A stretch of 64,000 nucleotides of DNA from Phycomyces nitens (lineage: Eukaryota; Mucoromycota; Mucoromycetes; Mucorales; Phycomycetaceae). This document shows positions 1 through 10,474 of the stretch, piece by piece; position 1 is the first letter of the stretch; every line of letters begins with the position of its first letter. The stretch spans positions 4,712,001-4,776,000 of the forward strand of contig JAHRBC010000002.1 of the NCBI GenBank assembly GCA_022702545.1, in the 5' to 3' direction. The notes below the pieces were generated by a model, which worked only from the letters and a program-made list of their open reading frames with translations, did not search any database and was not told the origin of the DNA. The position numbers were made by a program, and so were the translations under genes.

Positions 1-752
1 CGTGCAAGGCGAGGATTGGCACGCCAGAGGCCTTTTCCAGACGACTTGAGGGAAGGTAGGGCCAAGCAAACCGTGACGAGACAGTGGTCTGACCACTTCT
101 GGTGGATATAACTGACTTGGGGTGAAGTCGTGCAAGGATGAAGGTCGGGAGATGCAAGAATGTAGTCAATTGTAGTAGACAACAAGGCTCGGTGAAAAGT
201 GGGTTGTGGGTGCTGCTCAGAAGGAGTAACACAGTCGACAAGGTGGTTAGTCAGGAAGGTAAGCCACTCATTAGGAGCTTGACGGCCAAGAGCATAGTTG
301 GAATGGAGAGCATGATTGAAATCACCCACTAGGATAAAATTAGATGGATCGGCGGGGAGGAGTTCGGGTGAGGAGAGTAGAGAGGTGAGGAATTCATAGC
401 GTGGGGATTTAGAGGCGGGAGCATATATGACACATATCGTAAAGGGAGAGAAGTTATTGTCAACATGAGTGACAGAGGTGGTGATACATCTGCCGCATAG
501 ACTGAGTATAGAGTTGGTTAGAATAATATGAGGGGAGAGGGATACGATACCACAGTGTGGTGACCATAAGGAGGAGGATGTTTGGAACTGTTGGTCGAAA
601 GTGTCTTGAAGATTCTGTGTGGAGGCATGGGTTTCTTGTAGGGCTAAAATATCAATGCCCTGAGAGCGTAAATGGCATATAAAAAAGGACCGGGTTTCGG
701 GGTTTCCGACTTTAGGAAGCCCTCTGCAATTCATGGTTCCAATTTTTATCAT
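1..752 (-). CDS. LINE ORF2, endonuclease domain (partial, runs off window)
   Basis: Reading the minus strand from the ATG at 752 gives about 250 codons without a stop to the window edge. Motifs of the exonuclease-endonuclease-phosphatase fold appear in order: MNCRGLPK near residue 7, LALQETHAS near 36, CGIVSLS near 66, VGDFNHA near 120, TIDYILAS near 182 and WSDHCLV near 205. These hold the catalytic Asn, Glu, Asp-x-Asn and Ser-Asp-His positions of LINE endonucleases, which nick the target for target-primed reverse transcription. All look intact. The ATG overlaps the ORF1 stop (ATGA at 752-749), which fixes the start and suggests coupled translation. The RT and C-terminal zinc region are not in the window. 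Confidence 0.88.
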   Translation of the reverse strand, partial: MIKIGTMNCRGLPKVGNPETRSFFICHLRSQGIDILALQETHASTQNLQDTFDQQFQTSSSLWSPHCGIVSLSPHIILTNSILSLCGRCITTSVTHVDNNFSPFTICVIYAPASKSPRYEFLTSLLSSPELLPADPSNFILVGDFNHALHSNYALGRQAPNEWLTFLTNHLVDCVTPSEQHPQPTFHRALLSTTIDYILASPDLHPCTTSPQVSYIHQKWSDHCLVTVCLALPSLKSSGKGLWRANPRLA

Positions 753-2251
753 TGGGTAGAGTTGGCCTCTGCGTCGAGGGCTTGTTGGCAATCAAGTAGG
801 ATAGTGCGGGTGGCATTACCAGGAGAGAGGGAGCGTGAGCGGAGGGTGCGTTGGGTGGATGAGAGGCGGGTGCTGAGTTGCCTGAGGCCTTTGGTAGACA
901 ACTTTGTGGTGGCAGCTGTATGTGTGGGATTCTCAGGAGTGTGTTTGCCCCGTTTCTGGACCTTTGTCCAGCTGGAAGTGGAGAAGGGCACTCGTTTTCC
1001 TCCATTGTTGAGAGAATCAGCGTGGACCATGTCAGTATCAGACTCTATCTCTGTGTAGGATTCGTTGGGGGAGATTTCGATATCTTCAATGGCGATATCA
1101 CCTGTGTCAGTTGAAGTGTGGTCATTGACGTTGATGTTGGCGTTGACGTTGGTGTTGACGTTGGCGTTGGCGTTGTCTTTGTCTTTGTCATTGTCATTGG
1201 GCTTGGGCTGGGGTAGTCCAAGCTTGTTGGCTGGGTTATGTATGGAGGCGGATGCAGCTCCTGGTGGGGAGACAAAAGTGGTCATTTTTGGTGGAGACAG
1301 ATCGGCCATTGTGTGATCTTGTGGTTCCATTGTATGAGGTCTGCGTGAACGTTTGTTACTGTTTTTGGAGTGTTTGGTGGGCTCCGATTCGTATGGGCAG
1401 GTGGCTCGGAGGTGACCTATTTGGTAGCATCCAAAGCAAGTGTGAGTTTCACAAGGTCTGTCAGGGCAAGCATCCACTTCGTGTCCCATTTGCTTGCAGT
1501 ATGTACAATGCGATCCCATTTGTGCCCATGTGCCGAGGATGGTGTAGTTCTCATTGTACGGGATTTGATAGGTGAGGTTGCGGAGGGTGCCTGCATCGTT
1601 GGGTGGGCGTTCTAGAGTAACATAACCGGTGGCGTCAAAGAAACCAAAAGTTTCATGGATTACTATTTCTCGGACATTGCCATAGGGGGAAAGGCATTTC
1701 ACAAGGTTGGAGGTAAGGACGGGGTAGGACGCATGAGGGATTTTTGACAGCAACACTCGGAGCAGGGAAGTGCCGACAGGTACCGATCGAGAGGCCGCAA
1801 AGATGGTGCCGTCGACAGAGATGGGTTCGTTACAAGCACGTTCGCAGTCCGCTTCATTAGCTAGGTGAAGTTCATAGATGGTAGGAGCAGAGCGGGAGGG
1901 GAGAGTGATGCCGTAGTTGGTTCCTCTGGGGAATGCTTCAAGAAGTGCTGTCCAGAATCCGACAAACAAAGGTGAGGATTCCAAGGGAGTGTCATAGAAA
2001 ACTGAAAATGTGGAGGATCCAACTCGCAAAATTCGGGAGGTCGAAGAAAGTTTATTGCCGAGGAGGAAAAAAGGTTGTTTCTTGGGCAAGGTAGTAGCGC
2101 CACGTGTAGCCGCAGCTAGGTACAAGGGGGCTAAAGCATTGGTAGGTGATGTTGGTGGTTGAGGTAGTGGTGAGCCAGAGGTAGGTTGTGATGAGGGGTG
2201 GTTATGGGTGGTGGACCCATTGGGTTCCGGTTGTTTAAGCGAAAGAGCCAT
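749..2251 (-). CDS. LINE ORF1, gag-like protein with CCHC zinc knuckles
   Basis: A 500-residue open frame. The N-terminal 80 residues are Pro/Ser/Thr-rich. The middle (about 80-240) has the mixed alpha/beta look of an RRM-like LINE ORF1 core. Near residues 250-295 are two closely spaced Cys/His knuckles (CTYCKQMGHEVDACP, then CFGCYQIGHLRATCP), which bind nucleic acid. The C-terminal part is low complexity, rich in Asn, Asp, Lys and Thr (about 350-390), with basic patches. By family knowledge ORF1 packages LINE RNA into an RNP. It ends in TGA, whose first two bases sit inside the ORF2 start. No frame break is seen. Family assignment rests on the knuckles plus the adjoining endonuclease ORF2. 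Confidence 0.85.
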   Translation of the reverse strand: MALSLKQPEPNGSTTHNHPSSQPTSGSPLPQPPTSPTNALAPLYLAAATRGATTLPKKQPFFLLGNKLSSTSRILRVGSSTFSVFYDTPLESSPLFVGFWTALLEAFPRGTNYGITLPSRSAPTIYELHLANEADCERACNEPISVDGTIFAASRSVPVGTSLLRVLLSKIPHASYPVLTSNLVKCLSPYGNVREIVIHETFGFFDATGYVTLERPPNDAGTLRNLTYQIPYNENYTILGTWAQMGSHCTYCKQMGHEVDACPDRPCETHTCFGCYQIGHLRATCPYESEPTKHSKNSNKRSRRPHTMEPQDHTMADLSPPKMTTFVSPPGAASASIHNPANKLGLPQPKPNDNDKDKDNANANVNTNVNANINVNDHTSTDTGDIAIEDIEISPNESYTEIESDTDMVHADSLNNGGKRVPFSTSSWTKVQKRGKHTPENPTHTAATTKLSTKGLRQLSTRLSSTQRTLRSRSLSPGNATRTILLDCQQALDAEANSTQ

Positions 2252-2389
2252 GTCACAACCTGATAGGAACCTAGGTTCTCCTATCTGTCATATCTGTGTT
2301 TTACCATAGAAAATTCGCGACTTTTCACATATTTATTTACAGTTTTACATATGATCTACTTTTACCGTTTTCCCAGTGTTCGCTACTTA

Positions 2390-2555
2390 TATGTTTCTAC
2401 TGGTTTGGCTCAGTCATAGACTTTGCATTTTATATGTTTCTACTGGTTTGGCTCAGTCGCAGACTTCGCATTTTATATGTTTCTACTGGTTTGGCTCAGT
2501 CGTTGACTTCACTGATTACTGATTTACTGGTTTGGTTCAGTTGTTGACTTCACTG
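2390..2555 (-). repeat. 43-bp tandem monomers in LINE 5' leader
   Basis: Three copies of a 43-bp unit start at 2390, 2433 and 2476, and a shorter degenerate fourth begins near 2517. The core on the plus strand is CTACTGGTTTGGCTCAGTC. The array lies just upstream of ORF1 in the element's orientation. Tandem 5' monomers act as internal promoters in some animal L1 families; a promoter role here is inference. Confidence 0.8.
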
Positions 2556-2839
2556 GCAATTTGGGTTTTTTTAAATAAAATGGGTCAAAGAATAGGACTC
2601 CAATTGTAAGTCATGTGATTTACAAATGATTAATTTTAAGAGAGGTTTTAACGTGGATTTTTTAGTCAAGGTATATAAAAAAGCAGTTGAAGAACCGCTC
2701 ATAAGTCATGTGACTTGATTTTGTATGACTGTTCAATTTTAAATATAGAGAGATAAATAATATATAAATATGCAAACCATTTATCCACCTACTGTATATA
2801 CCTAGGGTATTCACTCATTCAATCTCCCAATCAACACAA

Positions 2840-4243
2840 ACATGCCTCCCACCAACTCCTCAGCAGCATCCAACAACTACTCAACATCTACTCCCAATGT
2901 TTCCTCTCCATGCGTGGCAGTGCTACAATTGTGAACACTTTGACCCTTTCCAAACTGTGGCATGTCCTTTGTATAGTCTGGTTTCTCTGCACTTTCTTTA
3001 ACAAACTCCAATTTTTAATAAGTAAGTTTGTTATGCACCACATGTTTCCCCCATCCGTTATACCACTCTATGTCTTCCTCGGTTGTCTGGTGGTCTTGGC
3101 CTCTTAGACCCTCTTATACATCAAGCTTCCCTACAATTCTGATGGCTCATTCCACTCCTCCAACCACACACATCTTCCCCTCCATTCCCTATCCAATGGC
3201 TCCACTCCCATCTTGCCTCTATAGTCTATCATTCTTCCTGTCCATCTCTAGATCCTCTCTTCCTCTTCTTCTTTCTGCTCTTCTGTCCTACCCTGTGTCT
3301 TCCTCACCACCACACCCTCACTTTGTTCTTTACCACTTTTGACTATATGCTCCCCTCCCATCACTCTAGTGACATGTCTCCTGCTTCATGTATGTCCCTC
3401 CCTCTCAACTAGATCTGGTACCCTTCCTTGCCATCCTACCTTGCTCCCCAAGGTTTCAGTTCTATGACAGTGGACCAAGTATATGCCTTTGACTCCCTCT
3501 CCTCCTCTGTCACTCTGATATCTCTTCCTCCCTTGTCTAAAGGTTACTGCCTCACCAAGCATTTTTTGAAGGATGTTGACCTATCCAATATATGCCTACA
3601 TCCATTTTTTGCCCGTCTCTTACTCTCTGATAATGTACCTGGTAACCTCAGTCTTCTCCCTCTACAAGCCGCCCTCTTCACCTCTCCTTTCATTCAACAC
3701 TTCTCATCTCAGTCCTTTCAAGCACACTCTACCACTGCACTCCACATTCCTTCTCCAAACTACCCTATCCTTACTCCTGCCAAGTGGAAACTCTTTTGGT
3801 CACTCCCTCTCTCACACGTTGCCCATAACATTTGGTATCATTTCCTCTACCACTCTATTTTCTCTGCAAGCCTACTTTATCATATTATGCCTGATATTGT
3901 TCCTTCTGCTTCATGTAGACTATGCTCTCATCCTGACCAAACTGCCGACCATCTTCTCATCAGTTGCCCCAAAATCTGGAAGGTATGGGATGATGTACTT
4001 ACCCAATGGCTCCCCTCCTTTTCCTCTTCACCCCATAGTATAGGCTTGGTCATCCTCACTGTTACGCCTCCACCAGATGGCCCACTTCTCCCAAGCTCAC
4101 AGATTTTTGGTGTCATTCTCCAGGTAGGTTGGAGGGCCTATTGGGCTCTTGTATTTGACAATGTCTCTTTTATTCTTGCTATGGTCAGTGCATCTGCCCA
4201 TTCCCTCTTTTACACCTGCGTTGACCAAACCAGTATACCCTAG
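2840..4243 (+). pseudogene. Decayed LINE ORF2, RT C-terminal part and zinc region
   Basis: Around 2895-3060 the reading MRGSATIVNTLTLSKLWHVL matches the conserved stretch after the RT palm of LINEs (GRA..NTL..SKLWHVL). From 3428 a 271-residue frame ends in a C-x2-C...H-x4-C knuckle (CRLCSHPDQTADHLLISC, then KIWKVWDDVL), the C-terminal zinc region of LINE ORF2. The two parts lie in different frames, and a third frame is open at 3573-4043, so at least one frameshift has occurred. There is no RT catalytic core. This is a 5'-truncated dead copy in the opposite orientation to the LINE at 1-2560. Whether it is the same family cannot be judged, because the compared parts do not overlap. Confidence 0.75.
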
Positions 4244-4458
4244 ACATCTCTATATACCCATAACATATCAACATTCATTTCCCCAGTTCCTATTTTCATA
4301 CTTCATATTCTCTATCTTTATACATAATTTTCTCTCATAAGCTTTGAGGCCAATAAGATACCCCCAGCATTGCTGATCAAAGAAGCGTGACTGTGTAGGG
4401 TGTTGTATCCAACATAATTGTAGATTGAAACATTAACACAAATTACCAATATTGAAAC

Positions 4459-5077
4459 TGTTGTAAATGAGTATTGATCACTGCTGAATCTGAGAGTAAG
4501 ACTGAAGGATAAAATAATATTCTCAGCTATTCCAGTCAAACGGATCTGCCTTTATGAGATTATCCAATACACAGATCATCATACACATAATTGATTATTA
4601 TTTATTATTATTATTGTTATCACCATAATATGGGATATACAGATATACACATATTTATCTAATGGCATCATCATATTCCATCTACATATTTCGTTGATTA
4701 TATGAATACTTGATTGAGAGACTACAACTACAATGAATTAATAATTCTAAAAACATTACCCAAGTATCTGGGTCGGAATATTAAAATATTACCAATAGCA
4801 TAAATGCTCTTCTTTACCAAAGCTCTCTGGCTGATCTGACTGGAGAAGTATCATATCAATAGGTCTCTCTGGATCTTTCCAGAAAGACAATACTCCTGGA
4901 AGATGACTCATTGTAATAAATATTACCAAAGCATATACTGAATTATAAATCAGAAAACATATAAATATCAGTAGTTAGTTCTGTGTAGAAAGATAACCTT
5001 TTTCTTTTGAATAAACACCCTACACAAGTTCTCACGAATTCTTTCGTATCTTTCCAAGTTTATTTCTACCCACAACA
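4459..5077 (-). mobile_element. Solo LTR, copy A (619 bp)
   Basis: The element is bounded by TGTTGT...ACAACA and flanked by perfect 5-bp target duplications GAAAC (4454-4458 and 5078-5082). It is nearly identical in inverted orientation to 5199-5816. No internal coding region adjoins it, so it is a solo LTR left by LTR-LTR recombination. Its orientation is assigned relative to copy B. Confidence 0.9.
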
Positions 5078-5198
5078 GAAACATATTGAATAACCAACCT
5101 ACTGGAAGTGCACTAAAGAGTGTACCTTTCCAAATACATTATTCATATATAAAGACATACTAACAACTAGTACTAACACACTGATTAATAGTACTAAG

Positions 5199-5816
5199 TG
5201 TTGTGGGTAGAGTAAAAATGGGAAAGATACAAAAGAATTTGTGAGAACTTGTGTAGGGTGTTTATTCAAAAGAAAAAGGTTATGTTTTTACACAGAACTA
5301 ACTACTGATATTTATATGTTTTCTGATTTATAATTCAGTATATGCTTTGGTGATATTTATCACAATGAGTCATCTTCCAGGAGTATTGTATTTCTGGAAA
5401 AATCCAGAGAGACCTATTGATATGATACTTCTCTAGTCAGATCAGCCAGAGAGCTTTGGTAAAGAAGAGCATTTATGCTATTGGTAATATTTTAATATTC
5501 CGACCCAGATACTTGGGTAATGTTTTAGAATTATTAATTCGTTGTAGTTGTAGTCTCTCAATCAAGTATTCATATAATAAACAAAATATGTAGATGGAAT
5601 ATGATGATGCCATTAGATAAATATGTGTATATCTGTATATCCCATATTATGGTGATAACAATAATAATAATAAATAATAATCAATTATGTATATGATGAT
5701 CTGTGTATTGGATAATCTCATAGAGGTAGATCTGTTTGACTGAAATAGCTGAGAATATTATTTTATCCTTCAGTCTTACTCTCAGATTCAGCAGTGATCA
5801 ATACTCATTTACAACA
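5199..5816 (+). mobile_element. Solo LTR, copy B (618 bp)
   Basis: The element begins TGTTGTGGG, ends TTTACAACA, and is flanked by 5-bp duplications CTAAG (5194-5198 and 5817-5821). It is the near-perfect inverted partner of copy A, with a few substitutions and small indels. The different target duplications show that the two copies inserted independently. The spacer between the copies (5083-5193) has no recognised content. Confidence 0.9.
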
Positions 5817-5821
5817 CTAAG

Positions 5822-6300
5822 TGAAATAATAAGTCATATCTAATAGTTGGTAGAGAGAACAGACATTACATGATATCATCATATCATCACTAGCACTTAT
5901 CTCAATGTCTATATAAACACACAATACAAATAGCAATAGTCTTCATCTTATTCACAAATTCTTTCTCTCTTAATAAACAAAGTCTCACTGTGGTAATTCA
6001 CGGGGAAAAACAATAGAGCGAAAATAGACAGTCAGTAGATACTTTGAGACTGTATATAAGCTTGTCTTTATTAAGATACAAAATGTGCCGTTTTTTATAT
6101 ACTCTTTCAATGTGCTGTTGCACTAACTCTTTGACTTTCTTATATATGTAGTCTTTTACCATATTAAGGTATTATATATGATAAGCTTCTGAGCTCCACA
6201 TCTGTGTTACTATTATTCTGATGCATTGCTATAATTCCTTTATTGTACTTTATTAGCTCTCAGCTAATCTGCACTTATAGCTTTTGTATATGTAAAATAT
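5822..6300. other. AT-rich spacer between solo LTR and chromovirus
   Basis: No reading frame was recognised. The part around 5920-5990 (a TATATAAAC motif followed by an AATAAAC motif) resembles the promoter and polyadenylation signals of an LTR, but no matching ends were found. Confidence 0.4.
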
Positions 6301-6309
6301 ACACTGATA

Positions 6310-7529
6310 AGGCTGGATCACCACACTCACCGTACTCTTGTTTATGCTTTGTTTTCCTCTGATTTAACAAAGACTATGTTGCAACCTGTGAAACATGTTC
6401 CCAAAGCAAGACCTCCAGACATGACAAGCATGGTAACCTGATTCCACCCTCTGTCCCTGAACAACCTTGGTCCTCAGTATCCCGTGACTTTATCACCGAT
6501 CTTCCCCAATCTGGTTCCTTTGATAGCATCATGGTGGTAGTTCATCGGCTATCCAAGATGGCTCATTTCATCCTGTGTAACAAGACAGTAACCACCCCCA
6601 AAACCGTAGATCTGTTTATTGCCAACATTGTCTGTCTCCATGGTGTTCCCCTTGACATTGTTTCTGACCGTGGTCCCTAATTTGTCTCTCGCTTTTGGTG
6701 CTCCTTCCACAAGACCCTTGGCACCACTACTTCTCTGTCTTCTGCATTCCACCCTGAGTCAGATGGCCAAAACAAATGTGTCAACCAGATATTGGAACAG
6801 CACATTTGTTGTTATACCAACTACTCCCAGAACAATTGGCTCCAGCTACTTCCTATTGCCGAATTTGCCTACAACAACTCTACCCACTCTGCAACAAAGC
6901 ACTCCCCATTTCTGGCCAACTATGGGTTCCACCCGTGCGTAGATTTCTCTGCTAGTCAAGATATTTTAGTGCCCATAGTTGAAGATAAAGTCAAGTTCAT
7001 GCAAGAAGTCTTCAATAACATCAAAGCTAACATGAAGCAAGCCCAACTCACTTATTCCCAACATGCCAACAAACATTGTAAGGATATTGCTGCTCTGCTC
7101 CCTGGTTCCCAAGTCTGGCTCTCAAGTAGCAATATCAGAACTTCTCACCCAAGCAATAAGTTGGATTATAAGCGATTGGGTCAGTTCACTATTGAAGAAC
7201 AGATCAATCCATTAGCATACCATGTCAAGCTCCTGCCATCAATGAAAGTTCATAATGTGTTCCATGTCTCCCTGCTGGAACCAGTGGTCAGAAATGAATT
7301 ATCAGCAAGGTATCAAGACCCACTGCCACCAATCATAGTAGATAATGAGCAAGAGTATGAAGTTGAGGAGATCTTGGAAAAAAGGCTACACTATAGAAAG
7401 ATCCAGTATCTGGTGGACTGGAAGGGGTATGGCCCAGAAGAACGCACTTGGGAACCTTTGGAGAATCTTGCCAATGCTGCCATCAAGATCCAAGAATTCG
7501 AGAGTAGTTCAACCTTGAGAGGGAGGTAA
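6310..7529 (+). pseudogene. Ty3/gypsy chromovirus integrase with chromodomain, broken
   Basis: From about 6310 a decayed HHCC-type zinc region reads into an integrase catalytic core (VVHRLSKMAHF at 6540, LHGVPLDIVSDRGP near 6650, SSAFHPESDGQ near 6735). In the same frame follow the C-terminal GPY/F-like region and a chromodomain (EYEVEEILEKR...YLVDWKGYG...TWEPLENL, about 7352-7470). A TAA at 6678-6680 interrupts the frame directly after SDRGP, and an earlier TGA lies near 6440, so the copy is dead. Gag, protease, RT and RNase H are absent: the element is 5'-truncated. The chromodomain places it among chromoviruses, whose integrases are steered to modified chromatin (family knowledge). The 3' LTR follows directly. 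Confidence 0.88.
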
Positions 7530-7817
7530 TGTTAGGATTAGTTCCTAACAGCCTTTGCGCCATACTCCCGAAATGGATAATAGCTAGAAGACCAAATAAA
7601 TCATAGTTATCTTTAGACTTTCCTTTCTTGTACACCCACCCACCACAGTTACCAATCATTATATTTAGACATATCTTTATCCTAGCTAGAAAACATATAA
7701 ATACCAGTAGAGCTTGATCGTAGAAAGATCAAGCAAACAACATCTTTTATTAAATAACTTAGCCTTGAACCTCCTGTTTCTGTCTCTTGCCTTGTCTGCT
7801 TGGATCAGTTCCTGATA
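7529..7817 (+). mobile_element. 3' LTR of the chromovirus (about 289 bp)
   Basis: It starts right after the integrase stop with TGTTAGGATTAG and ends about CCTGATA (7811-7817). The length and ends are set by comparison with the matching minus-strand copy at 62069-62356, which ends CTGACA. The first 21 bases form a hairpin (TGTTAGGA / TTCCTAACA). The terminal CA is mutated to TA here. Confidence 0.82.
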
Positions 7818-10474
7818 GATTGATCTTAAAACTTAATCAATAATATATCCTATATATATTCAAAACATTCTTAAAAATATTTGAATAAAAGCTATGAATT
7901 GATGATCACAGCATTCTCAGGTCTCTCTGTGTGTGTGGTCTGAGGGACTAGAATGCATTGTCCCAAGAATTTAATTTGACAACAATATTATAACCAAATT
8001 AAATCTATATTATCCAATTAAAAAGCTAAATAGCCAAGGATTACATAAATTAGCACCAATAGAAAATCTAAAATAAAGTCTAAGAAGTACTGGTTTATTA
8101 AGAAAGCACTGTACATCTCTAATAAAGTGGAGATAAGTGATAGTCCAAAAATGAAAATTGAATAAAAAATCTGGTTTTCGCAAAACCGCCCTTGAACCGG
8201 TCTTTTTTTTTGTGTGTGTAGTGGGAGTGTATTGAGCCAGTGGATGAAAAATAAACTCGCTATTTACAAAAGAGTTCACGTTCCACTTTATTGATTACTC
8301 GGCAGAGGAGTGCAATAAAGTTTGTGCATCAAGAATTCCGTCTCTCTCTCTCTTTTTTTTTGGTGCCTGAATTTAGTATTTAGAGCAGTATATTGAATTT
8401 TAGAGACGAATGAAAATGTTAAAAAAAAAGCAAGGGTTCAAGGAATGCAAATATAATTGAGTTGACTAAAACGGTTTCTAGACCTTTTTAGGACGCCAGA
8501 AAAGCTTTATTTTGCTTGACTATACTCAAGACACATCCTTGTTAGTCGTACCTAGTCGATGGTTTTTTTTTTTCAAAATAAAACCGAAAAATAGAGATTT
8601 TAGCATTTAGCAATGTGTATTTTTGTTATTCGCAAGAATCAAATTCAAGACATGAGAAACGCACTAGTGTCTATAAATCCCAAACTTTGGCTTGTCGTTC
8701 CAGATCACAAGTTTCCAAATTATTCTTTGTCGTTATTATTCCATGGACGATGGTTGATATACTTGTCAATGAGAAGAGACATTGTCTAGGCTGCTCAGTG
8801 GCTCGTATCTATTTTCAGTGGTCTTACGCCAAGTTCGTTTATACTAATAGGTTCCCCATCTCTCTCTCTCTCTCTCTCTCTATTTTTTTTTGGAGGGGGG
8901 GATAATCAACAGATGCATCATTGCATTACTCTCCTTCATGACTCTGACAATCTTTTGTACGTTTATGTCGACTGCACTGCTGCAAATAATAGATTTATAA
9001 TTGGTGCATTCAACCATGGTCCCAATCGTTCTAGACTCTGGCAATGGTAGATGAGGCTTGATGCGATTATTATATATAGGTTGGGCACACGACAAAGATT
9101 TGGGCATAGAATCCAAGGTTCGATTGAAAATTATTGCCAGAAATTAGCTGGCCAATCATTTTGTTTCACATGCAAATGACAAGTTTGGTGTAAATTGTGC
9201 ATGGGCTGCGTCCAACCGATACATTCAGTAAAAGACACTGGTGGCAAATAATACAATATTTGTCAAGACTGTAATTCTGAATGTTTTTGCCTTTGTTTTT
9301 TTCTTTTCCTTTTTTTGTTTGTTTGGCTATTGACAAGTGACTGGAGTTACAGACTTGCACTCTATGCCACTAGAAACGTTTTGACAGTCAAAGTCCAAAT
9401 AATATCAATATTACAGTGGCCTGCAAGTGCTAATCTTGGCTTAATAATAGAATCCATCCCATAGTTTTTGGAATAGCGACAGATAACTTGATCATCAAGG
9501 CGCTTATATTATTTTTGCAACATTTGAAAATACACACAGTGAAGCTTGTGAGGTCTGAATAGCAGGGCAGATTTACACCTCGAGACTCCTAATAAAGAAA
9601 TACGAGTCTTGAAAGTATCCTGGCTTTCAAGACTAGCCACCCTTGACACCCCTTTCTTTTTATTCACTTTATTCTCTTGGACATTTACGACCAGAAGCCT
9701 GTGTCGTTTGATAAACATGTCGAGTGTTTCAAAAAAGAAAACATTATTATGTATTTTAATACATGACGACTCTTGCACTAGAATAAAATAAGGCTTGTAT
9801 TTCCTTTCTTGACTTTCCCGGATCAGAGCGGGAATAACGGTATCACTGGAATTCTAAAACAGGAATGTGAGGCAAATGCCGCGGATTGTTGTGATAGGGA
9901 TCTATCGATAAAGACACACTCTTGACTATCAAAATGAGCTTTTTGGAAAACTACCTGGATTACTGATAGTAACTCGGGTCGCAGATAATAATGCAGCTTT
10001 ATAGCCAAACCGATTGATAGACATTTCCAAATGGGAAACTGCAGTCTGCGAGTTACTGAAAGGTGGGTGAGTTATGTTTGATTATGAATATGCGCAAATT
10101 GCACCAAGAGGTAATTAAGCTTAAACGCTTTTTTTTGTATTTTTGCTTGGTGTTTTAGATGAGACATTTGCAATTCTACTGAAAAAAAAAAACTCTCATT
10201 TGCTGCCAAAACACAAAGGTTGATTCGATTGGATTAAATTGGATTGGATTGTGTACTGGACCAAAGGTATCGATAGCCTCGTCAAGCCCTAGGGCACAGA
10301 AATCAATCCAAGCTAGTGTAATTCTATGTGTATTTATACATTTGTACTTTATCTGTGGCGCGTATTGTCTTGATATTACTTGATAACAATATAATATCTT
10401 TTTATTATTATTATTATTATTATTATCATTATTAATATTTGGATATATTTACAAAAAGTCAGCCTTGACTATAT
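7818..10474. other. Gene-free spacer
   Basis: Only short, low-quality reading frames are present. The region holds homopolymers, a CT run at 8858-8882 and an ATT run near 10402-10425. One perfect 10-bp inverted repeat with an 8-nt loop lies at 9606-9633 (GTCTTGAAAG / CTTTCAAGAC). Nothing coding was recognised. Confidence 0.6.

Larger units (their letters stand above)
1..2560 (-). mobile_element. LINE (non-LTR retrotransposon), 5' half
   Basis: Two overlapping minus-strand reading frames form a classical LINE. The first is a nucleic-acid-binding ORF1 with CCHC knuckles. The second is an ORF2 that begins with an apurinic-like endonuclease. Upstream of ORF1 lies a leader with 43-bp tandem repeats. 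The reverse transcriptase half lies outside the window. Both frames are open over their visible length, so the copy may be young. The clade (L1/Tx1-like or Tad-like) cannot be settled without the RT domain. The 5' end is placed near 2560 because the monomer array ends there; this boundary is approximate. Confidence 0.85.

Noticed and set aside
2296..2547. 83-codon plus-strand frame in the 43-bp repeat array
   Set aside because: Translation of the tandem repeat itself; the array is better explained as the LINE leader.
8160..8230. Possible tRNA (GGTTCAAGGGC-like T-arm on the minus strand)
   Set aside because: No acceptor stem, D-arm or anticodon arm can be paired around it.
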